Shown here: positions 27,960 through 35,334 of the stretch, one piece after another | Numbering within the stretch: the first letter of the stretch is position 1 | Layout: each line of letters starts with the position of its first letter | Assembly: GCA_009692615.1 (NCBI GenBank) | Contig: SHYW01000024.1 | Coordinates: 1-53,729 of the forward strand | DNA from: Deltaproteobacteria bacterium | GTDB lineage: Bacteria > Desulfobacterota > Binatia > UBA9968 | Reading direction: 5' to 3' | DNA: 53,729 nucleotides | Position numbers and translations under genes: made by a program | The notes under the pieces: generated by a model | Databases searched by the model: none | What the model was told of the DNA's origin: nothing | What the model saw: only the letters and a program-made list of their open reading frames with translations

Positions 27960-28730
27960 ATGCCGAGTGCGAATGCTGCCGATGGATCGAATGGGTGGGC
28001 GGCCTTCCCTGGGCTTTGGGAGCGCGCCAATCTAGTCCGGGCTTTTCTCTGGCACCAACAATATTCCAACCCGCAGGCGTTGCTCAATCAATTTCTCGTC
28101 CGCTTGCGCCGTTTTTACTCGGTCGATTTTTGTTTTGGCGGGCTGTTGACCGAAGCCGGCGAATTGGTCGACGCCGCGGTGCCGCTCGCGGGGCTCGATC
28201 GCTTGCCCACCGACTTCGCCCGCCGCTGTCTCGATCTGGTCGCCCATTCGCGCGCGCCGGTCACTTGGAATGAAGTCAATGCTGAGTTCGGGTTTCACAA
28301 TCTAGTGCTGGCGCCGATCGTGCCGCCGTTGGGCGCGCCGCTCGGTTTTTTGATGCTCGGCCACGGCCAGAGGCGCGGCTATTCGGCGGCGGATCTGTTC
28401 GCGCTCCAGTCTCTCGCCAGCGAATTGAGTTGGGCAGCGCGGGAAGTGCAAGGCAAAGTGAATCATCATCACGAGACCGCCGAGTTGTCGAACAGTGTGA
28501 AAAAAACCTTGCAGTTGATCAACAGTTCTACCGGGTTGATTCGGCAGAATCTTGGCGCCGCGCTGAGCCGGGAACAAGAAAGGTTTTTCATCAACATCGA
28601 AGCCGGCATCGACGAGCTGCTTGCAAGGTTGAATCGATTGCCTGAGGTGCTCGAAGCCGACGAGAATGATTTTGCCTTAGCGAACGCACCGGCGGCCGAA
28701 AGCGCCGACGCGGAGGATGAACCTCAATGA
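27960..28730 (+). CDS. GAF-domain protein with kinase-like helical tail
   Basis: 256 residues from ATG 27960, seven bases after GAGG; in-frame starts at 27822, 27879, 27891 and 27906 would lengthen it. A GAF-like domain (about 25-165: VRLRRFYSVDFCFGGLLTEAGELV, VTWNEVNAEFGFHNLVLAPI, LGFLMLGHGQRRGYSAADLFALQSLASELSWAAREVQGK) is followed by a helical segment with SVKKTLQLINSSTGLIRQNLGAALSREQERFFINIEAGIDEL, which looks like a dimerisation-and-phosphotransfer helix pair without the phospho-acceptor His and without an ATPase domain. A sensor or phosphorelay role beside the lone receiver is an inference. It lies 32 bp before the OmpA-like gene. Confidence 0.7.
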   Translation: MPSANAADGSNGWAAFPGLWERANLVRAFLWHQQYSNPQALLNQFLVRLRRFYSVDFCFGGLLTEAGELVDAAVPLAGLDRLPTDFARRCLDLVAHSRAPVTWNEVNAEFGFHNLVLAPIVPPLGAPLGFLMLGHGQRRGYSAADLFALQSLASELSWAAREVQGKVNHHHETAELSNSVKKTLQLINSSTGLIRQNLGAALSREQERFFINIEAGIDELLARLNRLPEVLEADENDFALANAPAAESADAEDEPQ

Positions 28731-28762
28731 AGAAACTTGACTATTTAGCAGGAGGAGATGGT

Positions 28763-29518
28763 ATGAAAAATGTTTCCGAAAAAAGTGTTAAGTATCTGAT
28801 CGGCGCCGGCCTCGCCGGCGCATTGCTGTTGACCCAAGGTTGTTTGGCGACCCGGGAATGGGTGCAGGAGCGTATGGATCCGCTCACCGGCCGGGTAACC
28901 CAAACCGAAGGCCGGCTCGATCAAGCGGAAGGGCAGCTCGGCAGCCTCGGTGGCCGCGTCAGCGGCGTTGAAGGCCGCTTGGGCCAGTTCGAAGGCCGGC
29001 TCGGCCAGGTGGATGCCAAAGCCGACCGAGCGCTCAACGCCATCGGTAACCTGCGCCTGGAGCGCAAGCTCGTCATCGATATGAAAGACGGCGCCAACTT
29101 CGCATTCAACTCGGCGAATCTGCCCAAGGAAGCGCAGCGCGAGATCGATAGTTTTCTGAGCGACTTCAATGGCGAGTCCGCGGGCGCCGATGGCATGGTT
29201 TTCATGATCGCCGGTCATACCGACAACGTCGGCGCCGAGGATTTCAACTATGAATTGGGTAAGAAGCGCGCCGATGCCGTCAGCCGTTATCTGATTACTA
29301 AGAAGAGCGTCGATCCGTTGCGCGTGGTGTCGGTGTCCTACGGCGAAAGCGCACCGGTGGAAAACAACAGCACGATCCAGGGCCGGGCGAAAAATCGCCG
29401 GGTGGAAATTCTCGTCTATCGCGATGGCATTACGTCGACGCCTGCCGCGGCTGCGGCGCCGGCAGCGCCGCGCAGTTCGCAGCGCCAGGGCGCCGAGGAT
29501 CGCATCTCGCAACGTTAG
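28763..29518 (+). CDS. OmpA-family peptidoglycan-associated lipoprotein
   Basis: 251 residues from ATG 28763, preceded by AGGAGGAG; an upstream ATG at 28727 overlaps the GAF gene and is poorer. Signal peptide ends LLLTQGC (lipoprotein-like Cys). A run of seven-residue units (GRVTQTEGRLDQAEGQLGSL, GRVSGVEGRLGQFEGRL) forms a predicted trimeric or dimeric coiled coil (about 30-90), like Lpp. The C-terminal OmpA domain follows, with GHTDNVGAEDFNYELGKKRADAV and QGRAKNRRVEILV, including the Asp and Arg used to bind diaminopimelate. It tethers the outer membrane to peptidoglycan. Position downstream of GlrKR fits an envelope-response target. Confidence 0.88.
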   Translation: MKNVSEKSVKYLIGAGLAGALLLTQGCLATREWVQERMDPLTGRVTQTEGRLDQAEGQLGSLGGRVSGVEGRLGQFEGRLGQVDAKADRALNAIGNLRLERKLVIDMKDGANFAFNSANLPKEAQREIDSFLSDFNGESAGADGMVFMIAGHTDNVGAEDFNYELGKKRADAVSRYLITKKSVDPLRVVSVSYGESAPVENNSTIQGRAKNRRVEILVYRDGITSTPAAAAAPAAPRSSQRQGAEDRISQR

Positions 29519-29553
29519 TCTTATCGCTGAACTGAGGAGTTGTTCGGGAAAAG

Positions 29554-29582
29554 GCGGAGCCATGGGGTCTCCGCTTTTTTTT
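29554..29582 (+). terminator. Rho-independent terminator after OmpA-like gene
   Basis: GCGGAGCC / GGTCTCCGC stem (8 bp with one bulged T) followed by a run of eight T. Confidence 0.88.
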
Positions 29583-29662
29583 GTGGCGCGAATGGTTTGG
29601 TTTGCAAGCAAATCATCGATTTGGAATCGGATGATCCGTGAAGGATGCAAAACAAGTCTGAG

Positions 29663-29690
29663 GTCGGGGCGAAAGATTTTTCGCCCCGAC
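29663..29690. other. 12-bp perfect hairpin between convergent genes
   Basis: GTCGGGGCGAAA / TTTCGCCCCGAC with a GATT loop, ending 2 bp before the stop of the minus-strand gene at 29693. It is a likely transcription barrier for that gene, though the minus-strand downstream sequence has only a short late T-run. Confidence 0.6.
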
Positions 29691-29692
29691 AA

Positions 29693-30628
29693 TTATTGGT
29701 ACAACTTGTCGATGTAGCCGCTGTCGTCGAGCTCGCGCACGAAGTGAGTGTTCCACAGCGCTAGCGGATTGTAGCCGGCGATTTCCGGATCGCGGCGCAC
29801 CGCCAGGGCGAAAACATTGGCGATCGCTCCGAGATTGGGGTAGGGCTTGCGTTCCAACGACTGCGCCCATTCGTCGTAGAGGGTTTCGACTTCTTGGTCC
29901 GATTGCAGCTTCAAGATCGGCGTGGCGTGTTCCTTGAGAATTTCCAGCGTCTGCTGTTTCTCGGTGACGAAGAAATGCATCGCGTCGACCAGCCCTTTGG
30001 TCAATTGTCGCACTTCCTGGGGATGGCTGTTGACCCAGCTGGTGGTGGTGGTGAGGGTGACGCCGCGGATCATCGGTATGGCGCGCGCTTCGATCACCTT
30101 GGCGCCGGCCTTGGCGGCGCGGCTGTCGTGCGGGATCGTCACGAAGGTGCCGTCGTATTCGCCGCTCAAAACTTTTTTCCAGCGGTCCTCCGACGAGCCG
30201 CGCAGTTCGAATAATTGGATATCGCCGCGGTCGACGTCCAACCCTTCTTGCTTCAGATACAGCCAAATGTTCAAGCCGGCGTGGGAACTCAACTTATCGG
30301 CGACGACTTTTTTGCCTTTCAAATCTTGCACCGAGCCAATCTCCGGCCGGACGATCAATTTATTTTCCGTCCAATTATTGGTCGGTTGCGCCAAGTGCAC
30401 GAAGTCCTCGCCGTTCTTGGCGTTGCGCACGTAGAGATTGTGGTGATTGCCGGAAATCAGATCGACATGGCCGGCCTTGAGCGACTCGACGGCTTTTTCC
30501 CGCACCAGCTGGGGCGAAGTGTCGACGTCGAGACCGTTCTTATTCCAGCAACCGGATTTATTCGCCACCAGCCATAACGGTGCGTGTGAGTTGGAGCGGT
30601 AAATAATGCGCAGTTTTTTATTTGCCAT
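29693..30628 (-). CDS. Cytosolic substrate-binding-fold protein (NMT1/SsuA-like)
   Basis: A 311-residue protein of the NMT1/THI5-SsuA periplasmic-binding fold (HAPLWLVANKSGCWNKNGLDVD, VESLKAGHVDLISGNHHNLYV, VQDLKGKKVVADKLSSHAGLNIWLYLKQEGLD, LDDSGYIDKLYQ). It begins directly MANKKLRIIYRSNSHAP with no signal peptide or lipobox and no upstream in-frame extension that would add one. No permease or ATPase gene adjoins. Cytosolic members of this fold include 4,5-dihydroxyphthalate decarboxylase, so an enzymatic or ligand-sensing role is possible. The neighbouring minus-strand genes encode a membrane protein and a ferredoxin fusion. Confidence 0.8.
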   Translation of the reverse strand: MANKKLRIIYRSNSHAPLWLVANKSGCWNKNGLDVDTSPQLVREKAVESLKAGHVDLISGNHHNLYVRNAKNGEDFVHLAQPTNNWTENKLIVRPEIGSVQDLKGKKVVADKLSSHAGLNIWLYLKQEGLDVDRGDIQLFELRGSSEDRWKKVLSGEYDGTFVTIPHDSRAAKAGAKVIEARAIPMIRGVTLTTTTSWVNSHPQEVRQLTKGLVDAMHFFVTEKQQTLEILKEHATPILKLQSDQEVETLYDEWAQSLERKPYPNLGAIANVFALAVRRDPEIAGYNPLALWNTHFVRELDDSGYIDKLYQ

Positions 30629-30707
30629 GGGAACTCCTGTGATCGAATTGGGAATTGGCGACGACTACTTCATATCATCGCTGGGAACGAATTTGCCAGC
30701 GCCGCGC

Positions 30708-31181
30708 TTAGCTGCGCAGGCGGATGCCGAGCCACATGGTGATGGCGGCGAAAATGATGATCAACCAGTTGGCGCTTTTGAGCCGGCTTAATATCGATGC
30801 CAGCTGTTCCGGTTTGATCTCGTCGCCGCCTTCGACGCGGCGAACGAAGCGGTGGCCGATGCCGAGCGCTTGGTAGACGCTGAAGTTGACCAGCAGGAAG
30901 GCAAAAATCAATTTCACGCCGAGGTTGTAGCCTAATTGCTTGATAAAATTTTCCCGATAGGCGGCTTTGAGTTCGGTGAGCTGAAATGCGCCGGTGAAAA
31001 GAATGATGCCGAGGGAGCCCACTTGCAGGGGATTGTAAAATTTCAGCCCGCGGGCGAGAAAGCGGACTTTCTCGTCGTGAGTTTCAAGAATCGCCACCGA
31101 CGGCAGCAGCATCAGCCAAAAGCCGAAGACCGCGCCGAGATAAACGATCAGGGCGATCAAGTGGAGCCAGGAATAGAGCAT
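30708..31181 (-). CDS. Four-helix membrane protein (CopD/HemJ-like)
   Basis: A 157-residue inner-membrane protein with four hydrophobic helices at about 4-27, 47-66, 80-105 and 133-153. A His in the first helix (SWLHLIALIVYLGAVFGFW) and the general plan recall CopD/HemJ-type small heme or copper membrane proteins, but the second expected His is not certain. A charged loop (HRFVRRVEGGDEIKPEQLASIL) precedes the last helix. It starts 12 bp downstream of the ferredoxin-zinc-ribbon gene, so the two are probably one unit; a heme-containing membrane electron acceptor for the ferredoxin is a reasonable guess only. Confidence 0.65.
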   Translation of the reverse strand: MLYSWLHLIALIVYLGAVFGFWLMLLPSVAILETHDEKVRFLARGLKFYNPLQVGSLGIILFTGAFQLTELKAAYRENFIKQLGYNLGVKLIFAFLLVNFSVYQALGIGHRFVRRVEGGDEIKPEQLASILSRLKSANWLIIIFAAITMWLGIRLRS

Positions 31182-31193
31182 GGGGATGAGAGA

Positions 31194-32006
31194 TCAACCC
31201 CAGGTAAAGCTCGAACCCTTCTTGTAGGGTTTGCCGGCGGCGTCGTACTGGTCGCCGATGGTGTCCAAGGCTTGGCGAATTTTTTCCAGATCGCGCCGCT
31301 GGCGGTCTTCGAACGCTTCCGCTTCGGCGGTGCGCTTGGCGATAAATTCCGCCCGCTCCCGTTCGCGCCGCTCGGCGAAGTGGCTCTGATCCTTATCCCA
31401 TTTTTCGTAGGCGTCTTTGAGCAGGGTGCGAATCTGATAATTTAAATTATCGCGCACGAAGGTCGACTTGTGGCAGTGCGGGCAAAAGAGCACGTTGCCG
31501 ATCATGAAATTTTTGACGTTGAGATCATGGACCTTGTCGCACTTGTAGCAGCGCATTGGAATGTTCCATGAGTCGATGGCCGGCAGCTCGACGTAGTTGA
31601 CATCGGCTTCGGCAAAGTCGCTCGCCGCGCCGCCGGTCGCGGGCGCGCTGGCTTCGCTGGTGGCGGCCGGTGCTCCCGCTGTGGCCGCCGGTTTTTCGGC
31701 GGCGCCGGCTTTGGCTTGCTCTTTGCGGAAGCGCGATTCGAAGCTGTCGCCGAAATTGGTTTCCGGATGGATCACCCGGGCGCGGGCGATCAGCGCTTCT
31801 TCGCTTTCGATATTGTTCGGATCGGTGATGCAGACGTCCACCGGGCAGACCGCGGCGCAGGCTTCGTAGTCGTGAAAGCCGACGCATTCGGTGCAGAGCT
31901 TGGCATCGATGACAAAGATCGGATCGCCCTGGGTGATGGCGTTGTTCGGGCACTCGGGCTCGCAGGCGCCGCAGTTGATACAATCGTTGGCGATCATCGT
32001 GGCCAT
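31194..32006 (-). CDS. Ferredoxin fused to zinc ribbon and charged tail
   Basis: 270 residues in three parts. (1) A YfhL-type 2[4Fe-4S] ferredoxin (1-70): CINCGACEPECP, then CTECVGFHDYEACAAVCPVD, with the long loop between cysteines 2 and 3 of the second cluster typical of YfhL. (2) An Ala/Pro-rich linker (about 95-135). (3) A CxxC...CxxC zinc ribbon (MRCYKCDKVHDLNVKNF, LFCPHCHKS) and a long charged helix (ERRERERAEFIAKRTAEAEAFEDRQRRDLEKIRQALDTI). I know of no standard family with this order. It probably delivers electrons to a partner bound by the ribbon and helix. It is first in the unit with the CopD-like and substrate-binding-fold genes. Confidence 0.82.
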   Translation of the reverse strand: MATMIANDCINCGACEPECPNNAITQGDPIFVIDAKLCTECVGFHDYEACAAVCPVDVCITDPNNIESEEALIARARVIHPETNFGDSFESRFRKEQAKAGAAEKPAATAGAPAATSEASAPATGGAASDFAEADVNYVELPAIDSWNIPMRCYKCDKVHDLNVKNFMIGNVLFCPHCHKSTFVRDNLNYQIRTLLKDAYEKWDKDQSHFAERRERERAEFIAKRTAEAEAFEDRQRRDLEKIRQALDTIGDQYDAAGKPYKKGSSFTWG

Positions 32007-32340
32007 GAAACCGATCCTCCTAGGCTCTAGACTGAATTAAAACGGGTGTGAAAACGTTATGATTCTAGATGAAATTCTAGATTGTTGCAAATTCCGCGGC
32101 TCAAATTTGATGCTTGAAACCGTCAGCGCAGCACGGCTGCAATCGAGAATCGGAGCTTTGGCCGCAAAAAACGCAAAGGGCGCAAATAAAAAATTGAATT
32201 CCTAACTTGACGCCTTTGCGCCCCTTCGACAGTGCTCAGGGCATAATTTGCGGGAGAAATATTCGAATCCGACAGTGTTATGGATTCCACGTCTCCGGCT
32301 CCCCCTGTGGCGCCCCTTGGCCGGCCGATCAATGTGGGCT
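32007..32340. other. 334-bp gap between divergent units, with repeats
   Basis: No gene seen. It contains ATTCTAGAT twice, 12 bp apart (32062-32070 and 32074-32082), close to the start of the ferredoxin-fusion gene and therefore a possible operator, plus a family A palindromic repeat (32171-32223). Promoters for both flanking units must lie here, but I cannot place them reliably. Confidence 0.5.
32171..32223. repeat. Palindromic intergenic repeat, family A copy 2
   Basis: GGGCGCAAA (32178-32186) and TTTGCGCCC (32215-32223) are inverted arms. The right half AATTCCTAACTT..CGCCTTTGCGCC matches the corresponding part of the copy at 8593-8668. Confidence 0.75.
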
Positions 32341-33378
32341 ATGATTCGCTTCATGCGCAATTTCATTCCGACCCTTTGCCGTCGAGTTTCGCTCTGCTCT
32401 TTGACTCTCATCGCATTGTCGATCGCCGGCGGCAACGCGTCTGGCGCGGACAGCTTGAAAAAACTTAGATTGGCCTACGCCGGTTGGGAGATCGGCACGG
32501 CGGTGGCTTATATCGGCGTTGACGGCGGACTGTTCAAACAGCACGGCATTGAAATCGAAGAACTGCCGATCCGCGACACTTTTTCCGCCGGCGCACAGTC
32601 GTTGTTGGGTGTCGATGTGCTGATCGGTTTCGGCAATCCGCTGGCGGTGCTCCAGCCCATCGCCAATGGCGCCGATCTGGCGCTAGTCGGCACTCATGTG
32701 AGCTTCGATCAATACGGTATGGGCGTGGTCTCGCCGATCAACGATGTGAAAGAATTGAAAGGCAAAAAGATCGCCGTCTCGGCGCTCGGTGGGCGCTCGG
32801 ATTTGATCGCGCGGGTGATCTTGCGGCGCGCCGGATTGGACCCGGCTAAGGATGTCGAGTTGGTGGCGGCGGGGTTGGCTCCGGCCCGGGCCGCGGCGTT
32901 GACGAAAAATCTCGTCCAGGGCGCGCCCTTCGGCCAGGAGCTGGTCGCCGAGGCGCAGAAAATCGGCATCAAAGTCCTCGACGTGAAATCGGTGCCGATG
33001 GTCACCGATCTGCTGTTGACCACCCGTTCGCTGATCAAACGCGACGAAGACGCCATGCGCCGCTTCATGCGCGGCTACGCCGCCGCGATCCAATTCTTCG
33101 TTACCAAGCGCGGCGAAAGCGTGGCGATCTTGAAAAAATACTTTCCCGGCACCCAAGGTTTGAGCGTCGACGCCATGTATGACGCGTTCTCGGCGCAACT
33201 GCGGCCGCTGCCGGAACTCAACAAGGAAGCGCTCCAGGCGCTGGTCGATGTCAGCGCCAGCGCCGATCCCAAAGCCGCCAAGTTGAAGCCCAGCGATATC
33301 ATCGAGCCGCGTTATTTTGACGAGCTTAAGAACAGCAAGTTTCTCAAGGACCTCTACACCGAGAAGGTGAGTTTGTAG
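32341..33378 (+). CDS. Exported ABC substrate-binding protein (NMT1/TauA-like)
   Basis: About 345 residues from ATG 32341 (32353 is an alternative; neither has a clear ribosome site). The signal peptide is basic then hydrophobic (RRVSLCSLTLIALSIAGG) with likely cleavage after NASGA. The mature part is the SsuA/TauA/NMT1 fold: LRLAYAGWEIGTAVAYIGVDGGLFKQHGIEIEEL, DVLIGFGNPLAVLQPIANGADLALVGTH, VKELKGKKIAVSALGGRSDLIARVILRRAGLD, ending FDELKNSKFLKDLY. Such proteins bind sulfonates, nitrate, pyrimidines or aromatic acids. No permease or ATPase gene adjoins. The SDR gene follows by 162 bp. Confidence 0.86.
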   Translation: MIRFMRNFIPTLCRRVSLCSLTLIALSIAGGNASGADSLKKLRLAYAGWEIGTAVAYIGVDGGLFKQHGIEIEELPIRDTFSAGAQSLLGVDVLIGFGNPLAVLQPIANGADLALVGTHVSFDQYGMGVVSPINDVKELKGKKIAVSALGGRSDLIARVILRRAGLDPAKDVELVAAGLAPARAAALTKNLVQGAPFGQELVAEAQKIGIKVLDVKSVPMVTDLLLTTRSLIKRDEDAMRRFMRGYAAAIQFFVTKRGESVAILKKYFPGTQGLSVDAMYDAFSAQLRPLPELNKEALQALVDVSASADPKAAKLKPSDIIEPRYFDELKNSKFLKDLYTEKVSL

Positions 33379-33540
33379 CTGAATTTGGTTTCGAGTCTCG
33401 GTCCGCGGGGCTTCTTTCGAGTTCGCTCCCGTCTCAAGATTTTTCATCGTTGCTAACTTTTGCCGCGCGGCTGGCCTGTGTGTGGAACTTTCGCCCGCCT
33501 TCTGCTATGCACCAGAAAAGAAAACTAATCGGAGGAAACT

Positions 33541-34287
33541 ATGAGACTTAAAGATCAGATCGCCATCGTCACCGGCGCCGGCCGCAACATTGGCGAAGAT
33601 ATCAGCAAATTGTTTGTCGCCGAAGGTGCGAAAGTTGCCGTGGTCGATATGGACCCAGGGCGGGGCAGCACGGTGGCGGCGGAGATCAACGCGAAAAATC
33701 CGGGCAAAGCGATTTCAGTCGTGTGCGATTGCGCCAACGCGGCGTCGGTCAATAGCATGGTTGAGACTGTGGTGAAGACATTCGGCGGTGTCGACATTTT
33801 GGTCAACAACGCGGCCTGGACCGATCACAAGACGCTCTTCGACATCACTGACGAAGAATGGGACCGTACCATGAACGTGTGCATGCGCAGCGTTTGGTAC
33901 TGCACCCGCGCGGCGGCCAAGGTGATGATCGATCAAAAGCGCAAGGGGCGCATCGTCAACATCGCTTCCACTTCGGGCCACTGGGGCAGAAAAGAAGCGA
34001 CGGCCTACACCACGGCGAAAGCCGGTGTGCTCAATTTGACGCGTTCCATCGCTGTGCAATTGGCGCCGGAGGGGATTCGCGTCAATTCGGTCTCGCCCAA
34101 CCGCATCGGTTCGCCGGTGGGCCAACAAGACGTCCCGGAAAATCGCTTCGTGAAAAATCTCGCCGGCCGGCGCGGCGTGCCGATGGACATCGCCAAAGCG
34201 GTGGTGTTCATGGTCTCCGACGAGTCGGAGTTTATTTACGCGATCGATCTACCGGTGGACGGCGGCGCGCTGGCGATCCGCGATTGA
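33541..34287 (+). CDS. SDR-family oxidoreductase
   Basis: A 248-residue classical short-chain dehydrogenase/reductase, NAD(P)-dependent and cytosolic. Cofactor motif TGAGRNIG (11-18), NNAAW (89-93), catalytic Ser (143 or 145, NIASTSGHWG), Tyr156 and Lys160 (YTTAK). Asp36/Asp38 after beta-2 (VVDMDP) favours NAD over NADP. An excellent CGGAGGAAACT ribosome site precedes the ATG. Substrate is unknown; 3-oxoacyl-ACP reductase-like and dihydrodiol dehydrogenase-like roles are both compatible. A 20-bp perfect hairpin follows it. Confidence 0.93.
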   Translation: MRLKDQIAIVTGAGRNIGEDISKLFVAEGAKVAVVDMDPGRGSTVAAEINAKNPGKAISVVCDCANAASVNSMVETVVKTFGGVDILVNNAAWTDHKTLFDITDEEWDRTMNVCMRSVWYCTRAAAKVMIDQKRKGRIVNIASTSGHWGRKEATAYTTAKAGVLNLTRSIAVQLAPEGIRVNSVSPNRIGSPVGQQDVPENRFVKNLAGRRGVPMDIAKAVVFMVSDESEFIYAIDLPVDGGALAIRD

Positions 34288-34307
34288 ATTAACTCACATC
34301 GACAATG

Positions 34308-34355
34308 ACAATCGCGCCGCGCCGTCACTCGCCAATGACGGCGCGGCGCGATTGT
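34308..34355. other. 20-bp perfect hairpin after SDR gene
   Basis: Arms 34308-34327 and 34336-34355 are perfectly complementary over 20 bp (ACAATCGCGCCGCGCCGTCA and its complement) around an 8-nt loop. No T-run follows, so it is a stable RNA barrier or palindromic repeat rather than a standard terminator. It is 21 bp after the SDR stop. Confidence 0.85.
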
Positions 34356-34656
34356 GAAAAGTTACCGAAGAAACTGTAAATGCCTACATATCTGTAAGAT
34401 TAGTTGTCAATTCGCTGCCTTCTCATTTCGCCGCAAGAACAGTTCGAACTCCCTGTTTTCGAAAAGAAAAAATCCGACCGGTCGGCGCCTCTCGATGGCC
34501 GCAGATTTTGTGTAACTTTTGTTATCAAAATTTTTCTACTCGATTGTTCCACATTGTTCGTAAGTGCTTGAATTTTTTAGCGTTGGATTTTTGGCGTCAT
34601 TGTTGCTTAGTTTCGACAATGAATCGCAATCTTTGGTGAAACAAAGGAACACTCTT
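34356..34656. other. 301-bp AT-rich leader before PEP-CTERM gene
   Basis: No gene seen. It holds the self-complementary CCGACCGGTCGG (34474-34485), an AACAG...CTGTT inverted pair near 34437-34457 and the sigma-54 promoter at 34590. Either inverted element could be an activator site. The base composition is visibly richer in A and T than the neighbouring genes. Confidence 0.5.
34590..34608 (+). promoter_or_regulatory. Sigma-54 (-24/-12) promoter of PEP-CTERM gene
   Basis: TTTGGCGTCATTGTTGCTT: TTGGC at -24 and TTGCT at -12 with exactly 10 nt between GG and GC. The expected start near 34617 lies 40 bp before the ATG at 34657. PEP-CTERM genes in other bacteria are known to be under sigma-54/PrsKR control. 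Confidence 0.7.
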
Positions 34657-35249
34657 ATGAACTCCAAAACCACAAAAGGTCTCCTAGCGACATTAGTTTT
34701 GTGCTGTCGTTAACCGTTCTGCCACTTCATTCAGCTTGGGCTATAAAAACACTTGCAGATTGTCCCGTTGGGGCTCCCAGTGACACCATCAACCACAGTC
34801 AGACCACGTTAGGTTTTGAAACACTCTTGGTCTGCCCGTTCGATGGCAACGACGGCGGGCATCATTTCATCACGCGGACATATAAAATCACTAACAACAC
34901 GAACAAAGCTTGGAGCGGGTACATATTCGATGTCGATCTCGACGGCACGAGTTCGTTGGGATTCAGCTTCGGCTGGGATGCCGGCTATCCCACCAGTCTT
35001 GCGCCAACAGGCTCGGTGAGTTTTAACAATGATCTTGCCCGCGTGACCTTTAGCTCGCCCTTGCTTGTCAGTCAGACTCTTATGATTGACCTCGTATTCG
35101 GCGAATATAATAGCGGCACTGCAACGGTTCGAGGTGCGGCAATTCCTGAGCCTTCGGCAATTTTGTTGATCCTCGCCGGTTTCGCCTTTCTAGCATCGCA
35201 ACGATTTCGCTGGCGCGACTCGCTGATGACTGCGCGGATAGGTCGGTAA
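34657..35249 (+). pseudogene. PEP-CTERM exported protein, single frameshift in signal peptide
   Basis: ATG 34657 has AAAGGA eight bases upstream and begins MNSKTTKGLLATLV, then meets TAA. Shifting by one base at about 34696-34701 continues as LSLTVLPLHSAWA, which completes a textbook signal peptide, and then a 165-residue body (DCPVGAPSDTINHSQTTLGFE, FDGNDGGHHFITRTYKITNNTNKAWSGYIFDVDLDG). The end is a PEP-CTERM sorting signal: IPEP, a hydrophobic helix (SAILLILAGFAFLAS) and a basic cluster QRFRWR. Exosortase cleaves such proteins for surface or EPS association. One missing base explains the break; the body alone starts at GTG 34701 but would lack an intact signal. No exosortase gene is in the window. 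Confidence 0.8.
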
Positions 35250-35300
35250 CCTTGCCGTTGCAGTTGGCTCCTTCCCGACGTTGACAGATTCCAACAGCAT

Positions 35301-35334
35301 CATATAGGGTCCTTTTCACCGAGGACCCTATATG
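35301..35334 (+). promoter_or_regulatory. Hairpin enclosing the acetamidase ribosome site and start codon
   Basis: CATATAGGGTCCT (35301-35313) and AGGACCCTATATG (35322-35334) are perfect 13-bp inverted arms around TTTCACCG. The right arm contains the AGGA ribosome site and the ATG at 35332, so the folded mRNA would hide both. As DNA it could equally be an operator. Confidence 0.75.
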
